Positions 8,795-15,952 of a stretch of DNA of 64,000 bases are shown piece by piece. Every line of letters begins with the position of its first letter. Positions within the stretch are counted from its first letter, which is position 1. A program made the position numbers and the translations under genes. Under the pieces are notes generated by a model. It saw only the letters and a program-made list of their open reading frames with translations, was not told where the DNA came from and did no database searches. The stretch lies in the NCBI RefSeq assembly GCF_900111455.1, contig NZ_FOIE01000002.1:372001-436000 (forward strand), in the 5' to 3' direction. This DNA is from Geodermatophilus poikilotrophus (lineage in GTDB: Bacteria; Actinomycetota; Actinomycetes; Mycobacteriales; Geodermatophilaceae).

Positions 8795-9409
8795 TCAGCC
8801 CTTCTTGGTCCACTCGATGCGGATGTCGTCCTTCACCCGCTCGTCACGGCAGCCGTCGCGATCGGCGTCGGCGCACCAGACGACGTACTGGGTACCCGGC
8901 TTGCTGTCGTTGTTCAGCCGGGCGTGGAACTCGAGGTCACCGGCCTTGCCCGTCCGCTGGTAGCTGGACTGGAAGCACAGGTCCATCCGGCCGTCGCCGT
9001 CGGTGTCCGACAGCTTCGAGTACTCCCGTCCGCCGGCGTCGGGGTCGGGGCAGGCGCTGATGTGGCCGACCCCGGAGCTCTGGAAGGAGGCCGGGCCGTT
9101 CTTCTTCTCACCCTTGCGGCCGAGGAAGCAGGCGTCGTTGTGCACGTTGCGGTTCGTCGCCCCCCGGTCGCTGAGCTGCTGCCGGTCCTCCTGGTCGGGC
9201 CGGGCGCAGGACGAGTTGTCCTCGACGTCCGGGTTCTCCGTCGGCATGCCGTTGTCGGGGTTGATGTAGGAGGCGGCGCGCACGCCGCCGTAGCCGCCAC
9301 CCCCGTAGCCGCCACCGTCGCCACCGTGGGCCAGCGAAGGGGAGGTGCCCAGTCCCAGCGCGGCGACGCCCATGGTCGCGATCACTGCGGTCCGGATTGC
9401 CAGTCGCAT
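8795..9409 (-). CDS. Secreted Gly-rich, six-cysteine protein with calcium-type loops
   Basis: 204 residues. A signal peptide (MRLAIRTAV..., hydrophobic core, cleavage probably after SLAHG or LA) is followed by a Gly/Tyr linker (HGGDGGGYGGGGYGG) and an exported domain with six cysteines, enough for three disulfides. SDTDGDGRMD is a DxDxDG loop of the EF-hand/thrombospondin-3 kind, and DADRDGCRDE is a second, weaker one. I do not recognise the family. AAGGAG stands before the ATG at 9409. Its own hairpin and a long upstream region suggest it is monocistronic. Confidence 0.75.
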   Translation of the reverse strand: MRLAIRTAVIATMGVAALGLGTSPSLAHGGDGGGYGGGGYGGVRAASYINPDNGMPTENPDVEDNSSCARPDQEDRQQLSDRGATNRNVHNDACFLGRKGEKKNGPASFQSSGVGHISACPDPDAGGREYSKLSDTDGDGRMDLCFQSSYQRTGKAGDLEFHARLNNDSKPGTQYVVWCADADRDGCRDERVKDDIRIEWTKKG

Positions 9410-9719
9410 GAGGAGCTCCTTCGGTGTGGCCCGTCGTCCCGACCCGGCAGGCGCGGGTCACTGGTGTGTACGGGGCCCACTGCGATCCGTTGGAGATCCA
9501 GGTGACCTTCTCGTGGACGGGTCCACCACCGATGGCCGCCGGTCCCCATCGGTCGCGCACCTGTCGGTGCACTCGACGCCGTGGGTGCAGCGCCTCCGGC
9601 ACGCCCCGGATGCGCCTCGTCCTGTCGGACCGGGACGCTGGAGCCCGACGGGCACCCGGTGCGACGGAGGCCCGCAGGCGGCGTGCGGCCCGGTGGGCGG
9701 GTCTCCGCCGCCCCCCAGG
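9410..9719. other. 310-bp intergenic region
   Basis: Lies between the start of the secreted-protein gene and the 3' end of the aldolase gene. It should hold the promoter of the former and the terminator of the molybdenum-hydroxylase operon, but I see no convincing -10 box, perfect hairpin or RNA gene. Short open frames here have poor composition and no ribosome-binding site. Confidence 0.5.
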
Positions 9720-10361
9720 TCACGGCGGGTCGTGGCGCAGGCCGGCGAGGGCGTCTGGCGGGAAGGTGCAACTGGTGTCGCCGAGCAGCAGGGCGCGGTA
9801 GGTGGCCGTGGCCGCCTCCTCCAGGTTCAGCGCCCGTCGGAAGGCCATGCCGACGTCCGGCCCCAGCGCCGAGCAGCCATGGTGGGACAGCACGATGCAG
9901 TCGTGCTGCCGCGCCTGCTCGGCAGCACGGTCGGCGAGCTTGTCGGAGCCGTTCGGGGAGTACGGGACCGTGCCGACCGACCGCACGTAGCAGGCGTGGT
10001 CGAGGGTGATCAGCCGGATCCGGTGGCCGAGGGCGTCGACCAGGACGGCGTGCTGCGGGTGCAGGTGGACGACGGCGTTGACGTCCGGACGGGCGCGGTA
10101 GGTGCGCTGGTGGAGCTTCCACTCGCTCGACGGTCGCTCGGCACCGGCGGCGACCTCGCCGTCCAGGGTCACCACGCTGAAGTCCGCGGGGGTCAGCCGG
10201 TCCAGCCACGTACCGGCCGCGGTCACCAGGAAGTCGGTCTCCCCCGGCAGCCGGGCGGAGAGGTTCCCGCCGCTGGCCAGCACCAGCCCGCGCTCCACGG
10301 CCAGGCGGCCCACCTCGACGAGTTGCTCGACCACCTCCTCGCGGGTCGCCGGTGCCCTCAT
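9720..10361 (-). CDS. Class II aldolase/adducin family sugar-phosphate aldolase
   Basis: 213 residues, the usual length of L-fuculose-phosphate-type aldolases. Visible are the phosphate-binding ASGGNLSARLP, the SSEWKLHQ segment with the catalytic glutamate, the zinc ligands HLHPQH, and the third zinc histidine in LSHHGCSALG. Such enzymes cleave a ketose-1-phosphate to dihydroxyacetone phosphate and an aldehyde. The ATG overlaps the stop of the MtnA-like gene as ATGA, so they are cotranslated. By analogy with the 5-deoxyribose salvage pathway (DrdA or Ald2) the substrate may be 5-deoxyribulose-1-phosphate; that is an inference from the neighbour. Confidence 0.85.
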   Translation of the reverse strand: MRAPATREEVVEQLVEVGRLAVERGLVLASGGNLSARLPGETDFLVTAAGTWLDRLTPADFSVVTLDGEVAAGAERPSSEWKLHQRTYRARPDVNAVVHLHPQHAVLVDALGHRIRLITLDHACYVRSVGTVPYSPNGSDKLADRAAEQARQHDCIVLSHHGCSALGPDVGMAFRRALNLEEAATATYRALLLGDTSCTFPPDALAGLRHDPP

Positions 10362-11419
10362 GCGGCGAAGTAGGAGGCCACGTCGGAGGGGGCGAACCGC
10401 CCGCGGTCGGTGACCACGACGCTGACGAACCGCGGCGGGGTCACGTCGAAGGCGGGGTAGACGCCGGGAACGGACCCGGACGCCGTGCGGTGGCCGAGGC
10501 ACTGCAGCACCTCGCGCCCGTCCCGGTCCTCGAGCTCGACGGCGGCCGCGTCCGGCGCCTGCGGGTCCGGGGCCTGGACCAGCGCCAGGTACGGCACCCC
10601 GAAGGTGTGCGCGGCGACCGCGATCTGCAGGGTGCCGATCTTGTTCACGACGGAGCCGTCCATGGTCACGCGGTCGGCGCCGGTCACGAAGGTGGTGACG
10701 TCGCCCCGGCTCATGAGGTGCGCGGGCATGCCGTCGGTGACCAGCCGCGTGGGGACGCCCATCTCCGCCAGGCTCTCCGCCGTCAGGCGGGCGCCCTGCA
10801 GGTAGGGCCGCGTCTCGGTGCACACGGCGTCGATCCGCTTGCCCGAGCGCAGCACCGCAGCGACGGTCTCGGTGAGGTAGGACTCCGCCCAGCAGTGGGT
10901 GAGGACCGTGGCGCCGTCCGGGATCAGCGCGGCGGCGTGCTCCCCGAGACGCCGGTGGCCGGCCCGGTGCCGCTCCGCGACCGCCCGGGCTGCCCGTTCC
11001 ACGGCGGCCCCCGGCGGCTCGCCGGCGTCCACGGTGGCGGACGCCACCGTGAGCAGCTCGGCCACGACGTCCCGGATCGCGTTGTTGGTCGGCCGGGTGG
11101 CGACCAGCCGGCGGCCGGCCCCGGTCAGGAACTCGTGGCGCGCCCGTGCCGTCGGCAGCCGGTCGGCCTCCCGGGCGGCGAGGGTCATCCCGCCCGCGGC
11201 GGCGAACAGCGGGCCGAGGCTCTGGGTGACCATCTCCTCGATCGCCCGGGCCACGTCCTCGTGGCTGCGGCAGGTCACCCAGGTCCGTTCGAAGGGGAAG
11301 ACGCGGCGGTCCAGGATCCGGACGGCGTCCGGCTCGACGACGACGCTCTCCCCGACCAGAGTCGGGACCGGGACGTCCACGGTGGCGGTCACGGCCGGGG
11401 CACTCCTCGGGTCGGTCAT
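10358..11419 (-). CDS. MtnA-like aldose-1-phosphate isomerase (eIF-2B alpha family)
   Basis: About 353 residues of the eIF-2B-alpha/MtnA/ribose-1,5-bisphosphate isomerase fold. The catalytic cysteine is in LTHCWAESYLTE and the catalytic aspartate in GADRVTMDGSVVNKIGT. The residues after the cysteine differ from textbook MtnA (THCNTG), so it may act on a substrate other than methylthioribose-1-phosphate. ATG at 11419 is used; an in-frame GTG at 11440 is possible and neither has a clear ribosome-binding site. Cotranslated with the aldolase and downstream of the molybdenum hydroxylase genes. Confidence 0.82.
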   Translation of the reverse strand: MTDPRSAPAVTATVDVPVPTLVGESVVVEPDAVRILDRRVFPFERTWVTCRSHEDVARAIEEMVTQSLGPLFAAAGGMTLAAREADRLPTARARHEFLTGAGRRLVATRPTNNAIRDVVAELLTVASATVDAGEPPGAAVERAARAVAERHRAGHRRLGEHAAALIPDGATVLTHCWAESYLTETVAAVLRSGKRIDAVCTETRPYLQGARLTAESLAEMGVPTRLVTDGMPAHLMSRGDVTTFVTGADRVTMDGSVVNKIGTLQIAVAAHTFGVPYLALVQAPDPQAPDAAAVELEDRDGREVLQCLGHRTASGSVPGVYPAFDVTPPRFVSVVVTDRGRFAPSDVASYFAA

Positions 11420-11491
11420 CGGCGGGTGGCCGGCCGACACGCCGGGGGGGGGCAGCCACCCGACGATGATCGCGGCCGGAGCGGGCGTCGG

Positions 11492-13777
11492 CTAGGTGCA
11501 GGTGATGTGCTCCGGGCGGATGGGGACCCGGCGCAGCGGCTTCCCGCACGCGGCCCGCACCGCGGCGGCCACTGCCGGGCCGGAGGAGATCGTCGGCGGC
11601 TCCCCCACCCCGCGGACGCCGTAGGGCGCGTGCGGGTCGGCGTACTCGAGCACCTCCACCCGCATCGGCGGCACGTCGAGGACCGTCGGCAGCAGGTAGT
11701 CGGTGAACGACGGGTTGCGCACGTGGCCGTCGGTGACCACGACCTCCTCCATCAGCGCCAGCCCCATGCCCTGCGCGGACCCGCCGTGGATCTGGCCGAC
11801 GACGGCGTCGGGGTTGATCGCCTTGCCCACGTCCTGGGCGGTGTCGAGGGCGACCACCTTGACCAGACCCAGCTCGGTGTCGACGTCGACCACCGCGCGG
11901 TGCGCCGAGAACGCGAACTGCACGTGCGCGTCGCCCTGGCCGGTCTCCGGGTCGACGGCGTGGGTGGGCCGGTGCCGCCACTCCACCGTCTCCTCGACGG
12001 CGTCGTCCCCGAGGACGTCGGCCAGCCCGGCGAGCACCTCCCCGCCGGCGCCGACGACCTTGTCGCCGTCCAGCGCCAGCCCGGCGACCGGCCGGCCGAG
12101 CGCGATCGCGGCCCGCTGCAGCACCGCCGTCCGCACCGCCTCGCAGGCCGCCTTGACCGCCCCGCCGGTGACGTAGGTCTGCCGGGACGCCGACGTCGAC
12201 CCCGCGGAGCCGACCGCGGTGTCGGCCGGGACGACGACCACCTGCTCCACGCCGAGCTCGGTGCGGGCGATCTGCTGCTGCACGGTGACCAGCCCCTGGC
12301 CGACCTCGGCCGCAGCGGTGTGCACGGTGGCCACCGCCTCGCCGCCGGTCACCTGCAGCCGCACCCGCGCGGTGGAGTAGTCGTCGAAGCCCTCGGAGAA
12401 GCCGACGTTCTTGTAGGTGACCGAGTAGCCGACGCCGCGGCGCACGCCCTCGCCGTGGGTGGTGTTGCCGACGGCGCCGGGGAGGTCGCGCAGGTCGGGC
12501 TGCTCGGGCAGCGCCGGCGGCAGCGGCAGGTCGGCGACCCGCTGCAGCAGCTCGGCGACCGGGGCGGCGGAGTCGATGACCTGGCCGGTGATGTTGCGGT
12601 CGCCCTCCTGCACGCCGTTGCGCCGGCGGATCTCCACCGGGTCGACCCCGACCGCGGCGGCGAGTTCGTCCATCAGCGCCTCGTGCGCGAACGCGGCCTG
12701 CACGCAGCCGAACCCGCGCATCGCCCCGCACGGCGGGTTGTGGGTGAACACCCCGTAGGCGTCGACCGCCACCGACGGGAAGCGGTACGGGCCCAGGCCC
12801 AGCGTGCCCGCGTTGCCGACGACCGCGGCCGTCGAGGAGGCGTAGGCGCCGCCGTCGAGCAGCACGTGCGCCCTCGCGTAGACCAGGGTGCCGTCGCACT
12901 CGGCGCCGAACTCGTAGGTCATCGTCGCCGGGTGCCGGTGCACGTGGCCGTGGAAGGACTCCTCCCGGCCGTAGCTCATCTTCACCGGCCGGCCCGTGCG
13001 CAGGGCCAGCAGGCAGGCGTGCACGTGCACGGAGAGGTCCTCGCGGCCGCCGAACGCGCCGCCCACTCCGGCGAGGGTCAGCCGCACCTTCTCGGGCGGC
13101 ATGCCGAGGGCCAGGCAGATCTGCCGCTGGTCGACGTGCAGCCACTGGGTGGCGACGTAGAGGTCGACGCCGCCGTCCTCGGCCGGGACGGCGAGCCCGG
13201 ACTCCGGCCCGAGGAAGGCCTGGTCCTGCATGCCGACCTCGAAGTCGAGGCTGACCACGACCGGCGCCGTGGGGCGCTCCGCGCCGCGGCGCAGCCGCAG
13301 GTGCCGCACCAGGTTGCCGCCGGGGTGCACCAGCGGGGCGTCGTCGTCGAGGGCCCGGCGGGCGTCGGTGAGGGCGGGCAGCACCTCGTAGTCGACGCGG
13401 ATCCGCGCCGCCGCGCGGCGGGCCGTCTCCGGGTGGTCCGCGGCGACCAGCGCCACCGGCTCGCCCTCGTAGCGGACGAACTCCGCGGCCAGCACCGGCT
13501 GGTCGGCGTGCTCGAGGCCGAAGGCGTTCTCGCCGGGGACGTCGTCGGCGGTGAGGACGGCGCTGACGCCGGGCACGGTGAGCGCCTCGGTGACGTCGAT
13601 CCGCCGGATGCGGGCGTGCGGGTGCGGGCTGCGCAGCGTGACGCCCCACACCATGTCGTCGTGCCAGAGGTCGCTGGCGTAGGCGAACTCGCCGGTGACC
13701 TTGAGCGTGCCGTCGGGGCGCTGCGCGTTCTCCCCGATCCGGCCGGTGGTGCGGGCCGCGGTCTGCGCGGTGGTCAT
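11492..13777 (-). CDS. Xanthine dehydrogenase family, molybdopterin-binding subunit
   Basis: 761 residues, the catalytic subunit of a three-part molybdenum hydroxylase. GVGGAFGGRED and CGAMRGFG line the cofactor site, and GVRGVGEPPT near the C-terminus holds the catalytic glutamate. The AYRCSFR loop of CO dehydrogenase is absent, so purine, N-heterocycle or aldehyde oxidation is more likely than CO oxidation. The ATG at 13777 overlaps the stop of the iron-sulfur subunit as ATGA. Order FAD, 2Fe-2S, Mo subunit is standard for this class. Confidence 0.92.
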   Translation of the reverse strand: MTTAQTAARTTGRIGENAQRPDGTLKVTGEFAYASDLWHDDMVWGVTLRSPHPHARIRRIDVTEALTVPGVSAVLTADDVPGENAFGLEHADQPVLAAEFVRYEGEPVALVAADHPETARRAAARIRVDYEVLPALTDARRALDDDAPLVHPGGNLVRHLRLRRGAERPTAPVVVSLDFEVGMQDQAFLGPESGLAVPAEDGGVDLYVATQWLHVDQRQICLALGMPPEKVRLTLAGVGGAFGGREDLSVHVHACLLALRTGRPVKMSYGREESFHGHVHRHPATMTYEFGAECDGTLVYARAHVLLDGGAYASSTAAVVGNAGTLGLGPYRFPSVAVDAYGVFTHNPPCGAMRGFGCVQAAFAHEALMDELAAAVGVDPVEIRRRNGVQEGDRNITGQVIDSAAPVAELLQRVADLPLPPALPEQPDLRDLPGAVGNTTHGEGVRRGVGYSVTYKNVGFSEGFDDYSTARVRLQVTGGEAVATVHTAAAEVGQGLVTVQQQIARTELGVEQVVVVPADTAVGSAGSTSASRQTYVTGGAVKAACEAVRTAVLQRAAIALGRPVAGLALDGDKVVGAGGEVLAGLADVLGDDAVEETVEWRHRPTHAVDPETGQGDAHVQFAFSAHRAVVDVDTELGLVKVVALDTAQDVGKAINPDAVVGQIHGGSAQGMGLALMEEVVVTDGHVRNPSFTDYLLPTVLDVPPMRVEVLEYADPHAPYGVRGVGEPPTISSGPAVAAAVRAACGKPLRRVPIRPEHITCT

Positions 13778-14244
13778 CGGGTCGCCCGCCGCCGCGCGGC
13801 CAGCCGGACCGCGTCGAGGATCTTCTCGTAGCCGGTGCAGCGGCACAGGTTGCCGGCCAGCGCCTCGCGGATCTCCGGGTCCGACGGCTCGGGTACCCGG
13901 GCCAGCAGGTCGTGCGCGGCGACGACCAGCCCCGGGGTGCAGAAGCCGCACTGGACGGCGCCGGCCTCGACGAAGGCCTCCTGCACCGGGTGCAGTGACT
14001 GGCCGGGGGCGAGCCCCTCGACGGTGGTGACCTCGCGGCCGACCGCCTGCCCGGCGGCGACGAGGCAGGCGCACACCGGTTCGCCGTCGAGGTAGACGGT
14101 GCAGGAGCCGCACTCCCCCTGCTCGCAGGCGTTCTTCGCGCCGGGCAGGCCCAGCCGCTCGCGGAGCAGGTGCAGCAGGCTCTCCCCCGGCCAGACGTCG
14201 TCCGCGGTGCGCTCGGTGCCGTTGACGGTGGTGGTGACGCGCAT
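13774..14244 (-). CDS. (2Fe-2S)-binding subunit of the molybdenum hydroxylase
   Basis: 156 residues with two clusters: the ferredoxin-like one in [15 protein letters not shown] plus a following cysteine, and the helical one in CGFCTPG and CRCTGY. It passes electrons from the Mo centre to the FAD subunit. ATG at 14244 shares its A with the stop of the FAD subunit (TGATG), and its own stop overlaps the Mo subunit start. Length and motif order match the family fully. Confidence 0.95.
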   Translation of the reverse strand: MRVTTTVNGTERTADDVWPGESLLHLLRERLGLPGAKNACEQGECGSCTVYLDGEPVCACLVAAGQAVGREVTTVEGLAPGQSLHPVQEAFVEAGAVQCGFCTPGLVVAAHDLLARVPEPSDPEIREALAGNLCRCTGYEKILDAVRLAARRRATR

Positions 14245-15104
14245 CAGGCGGCCCTCCTCAGGTCGTCCCAGGCCCAGGTGGCCGCGCGGCGGGCCAGCAC
14301 CGCGAGCGAGTGCCGCCGGTAGGCCGCCGTCCCCCGGACGTCGTCGATCGGTGCGGCCGCTGCGGCGACCCGCTCGCCGAAGGCCTGCGCCAGGCTCTCC
14401 GGCAGGGCCGCGCGCCCGGCCCAGTCCAGCTCGCCGGCCAGGAACTCCTCGGCCTCGGCGGCGCGCCGCGGGGTGGGCGCGGCGGACCCGATGCCGGTGC
14501 CCACGGCCTGCCGGTCGGGGTGCAGCGCGAGGGCGAAGGCCGACACCGCGATGACCATCGCGTTGCGGGTGCCCACCTTGCAGAACTGCTGCGGCCCCCG
14601 CGCGGTGCGCACGTGGACGGCGGCGATCAGCTCGTCGGGCTCGAGGGCGTTGCGCTTCACGCCGGTGAAGAACTCCGCGACCGGGATCCGGCGGGTGCCG
14701 CGGGCCGCGGAGGCCACCTCCACCTCGGCGCCGGCCGCGAGCAGCGGCGGGTGCGCGTCACCGGCCGGGGACGCCGACCCGAGGTTGCCGCCCACCGTCC
14801 CGCGCACCCGGATCTGCGGCGAGCCTACCGTGCGCGCGGCCATCGCCAGCCCGGGCAGCCGGTCGCCGAGCTCGGTGATCACCCGCCCGTACGGGACGCC
14901 GGCGCCCAGCCGCACCGTGCCGTCGTCGATCGACCACTCCTGGAGCTCGCCGACGCGGGTGAGGTCCAGCAGTGCCCCGGGTCGGCGGCGGTCGAAGTTC
15001 AGCTCGACCATCACGTCGGTGCCGCCGGCGATCGGCAGCGCGTCGGGCCGCTCGGCCCGGACCGCGAGCGCCTCGTCCCACGACGACGGCTGCAGGAAGT
15101 CCAT
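14244..15104 (-). CDS. FAD-binding subunit of the molybdenum hydroxylase
   Basis: 286 residues, the medium subunit. PIAGGTDVMVELNF and the later TVGGNLGSASPAGDAHPPLL are the flavin-binding signatures of the CO dehydrogenase/xanthine dehydrogenase FAD domain. ATG at 15104 follows GAGGAGG closely. This is the first gene of a five-gene operon running left to 9720; all junctions but one overlap (a 72-bp gap precedes the MtnA-like gene). A GlnR-like half-box lies about 50 bp upstream. Confidence 0.93.
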   Translation of the reverse strand: MDFLQPSSWDEALAVRAERPDALPIAGGTDVMVELNFDRRRPGALLDLTRVGELQEWSIDDGTVRLGAGVPYGRVITELGDRLPGLAMAARTVGSPQIRVRGTVGGNLGSASPAGDAHPPLLAAGAEVEVASAARGTRRIPVAEFFTGVKRNALEPDELIAAVHVRTARGPQQFCKVGTRNAMVIAVSAFALALHPDRQAVGTGIGSAAPTPRRAAEAEEFLAGELDWAGRAALPESLAQAFGERVAAAAAPIDDVRGTAAYRRHSLAVLARRAATWAWDDLRRAA

Positions 15105-15154
15105 CCGCCCCTCCTCGTCCCCGCACGGTGTGCCGAGCACTGTGCACGAGGTCC

Positions 15155-15170
15155 GTCACGAAGAGGGAAC
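15155..15170. promoter_or_regulatory. Possible GlnR half-box before the molybdenum hydroxylase operon
   Basis: GTCAC (15155-15159), six bases, GGAAC (15166-15170): one mismatch from GTNAC-n6-GAAAC. Only one pair of half-sites is present, and it lies on the strand opposite to the operon. The link is plausible because purine breakdown releases nitrogen, but the evidence is weak. Confidence 0.3.
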
Positions 15171-15207
15171 AGCGCGTCGCGGGCGATGACAAGCAGCCCG
15201 CGCGGGA

Positions 15208-15783
15208 TCAGGCGGTGGCGGTCTCCAGGGTCTCGACCATCGCGTCGAGGGCGGCGACCGCCCGCTCGTGGTCCCCGCCGGGCAGCTCCACGGCGTCGGC
15301 CAGCAGGGTGCGGCCGTCGAGGTCGACGGCCCAGGTCGTGATCCGGGTGCCCTCCGGGTGGAGGCCGAGGGTCGTCACCTGCTGGGTGCGCACCGCCTGC
15401 CGGCCGGCGACCTCCAGCTCGGTCCGCGTCACCTCGTCGGGCACCGGTACGGCGACCTCGGTCAGGGGGCCGTCGACGACCTGCAGGGCCACCGGCGCCG
15501 TCCGCACGTCGGAGGCCTCGGGGACGACGACCTCACCGGGCCCGAACCAGCTGCAGGTGGGGAGCACCCCGGCCGCGTTGGTCGACCACTCGGCGGGGAA
15601 CGCGACCCGGTAGCCGGCCGGGCCGGTGCAGGAGGAGGTGCCGTCCTGCGGCTGCACCACGGCGGCGGCCTGTGCGGCGGGCGGGACGCCGACCGCCTGG
15701 GCTGCCGGCCCGGTGGCCGGGGACGCGCAGGCGGCGAGTGCGAGGAGTGGGGCGGCGGCAGTGGTGGCGCGGAGACGACGCAC
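15208..15783 (-). CDS. Putative lipoprotein
   Basis: 191 residues with a lipoprotein signal: MRRLRAT, a hydrophobic run and the lipobox LALAAC. The mature part has two further cysteines (SSCTGPAGY and PTCSWFGPG) and a beta-rich domain reminiscent of small actinobacterial substrate-binding or LpqN-like lipoproteins; I cannot assign a function. GTG at 15783 is preserved by AGGAGGG about 11 nt upstream, while in-frame starts further upstream would bury the signal peptide. It sits about 100 bp upstream of the hydroxylase operon in the same direction. Confidence 0.7.
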   Translation of the reverse strand: MRRLRATTAAAPLLALAACASPATGPAAQAVGVPPAAQAAAVVQPQDGTSSCTGPAGYRVAFPAEWSTNAAGVLPTCSWFGPGEVVVPEASDVRTAPVALQVVDGPLTEVAVPVPDEVTRTELEVAGRQAVRTQQVTTLGLHPEGTRITTWAVDLDGRTLLADAVELPGGDHERAVAALDAMVETLETATA

Positions 15784-15855
15784 GGTCTCGACGTCCCTCC
15801 TGGTCGGGTGCACGGGCGACCTCCCCCTGCCCAGCGGGCGCACGTCCCGAAACGC

Positions 15856-15892
15856 GACGGCGGCGGCTCCCGCGAGGGGAGCCGCCGCCGTC
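15856..15892 (-). terminator. Terminator downstream of the 5'-nucleotidase
   Basis: A perfect 16-bp stem (15856-15871 with 15877-15892) and a 5-nt loop, about 60 nt past the nucleotidase stop on the minus strand, immediately beyond repeat copy 15896-15952. Confidence 0.8.
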
Positions 15893-15895
15893 GGC

Positions 15896-15952
15896 CTCGC
15901 TGCAGGGTCCCGCCGCGAGCCTGCGAGTGGCGAGGGGCAGGGAGGTCCTTTC
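15896..15952 (-). repeat. Dispersed 3'-end repeat, copy at 5'-nucleotidase
   Basis: Contains GCAGGGTCCCGCCGCGAGCC followed by TGCGAGTGGCGAGGGG and GGTCCTTT, ending directly at the nucleotidase stop codon. Shares its core with copies at 25756-25817, 38949-39002, 19784-19841 and 52901-52981, always with the GGTCC end facing the stop of the preceding gene. Confidence 0.75.

Noticed and set aside
10352..13831. A 1159-codon open frame on the plus strand opposite the molybdenum hydroxylase operon
   Set aside because: It mirrors clearly recognisable minus-strand genes. Its product is Arg/Gly/His-rich with no known motif, as expected for an antisense shadow in very GC-rich DNA.
11492..15104. Reading the molybdenum hydroxylase as CO dehydrogenase (CoxLMS)
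   Set aside because: The AYRCSFR active-site loop of CoxL is missing; the loop reads MRGFG as in the xanthine dehydrogenase group.
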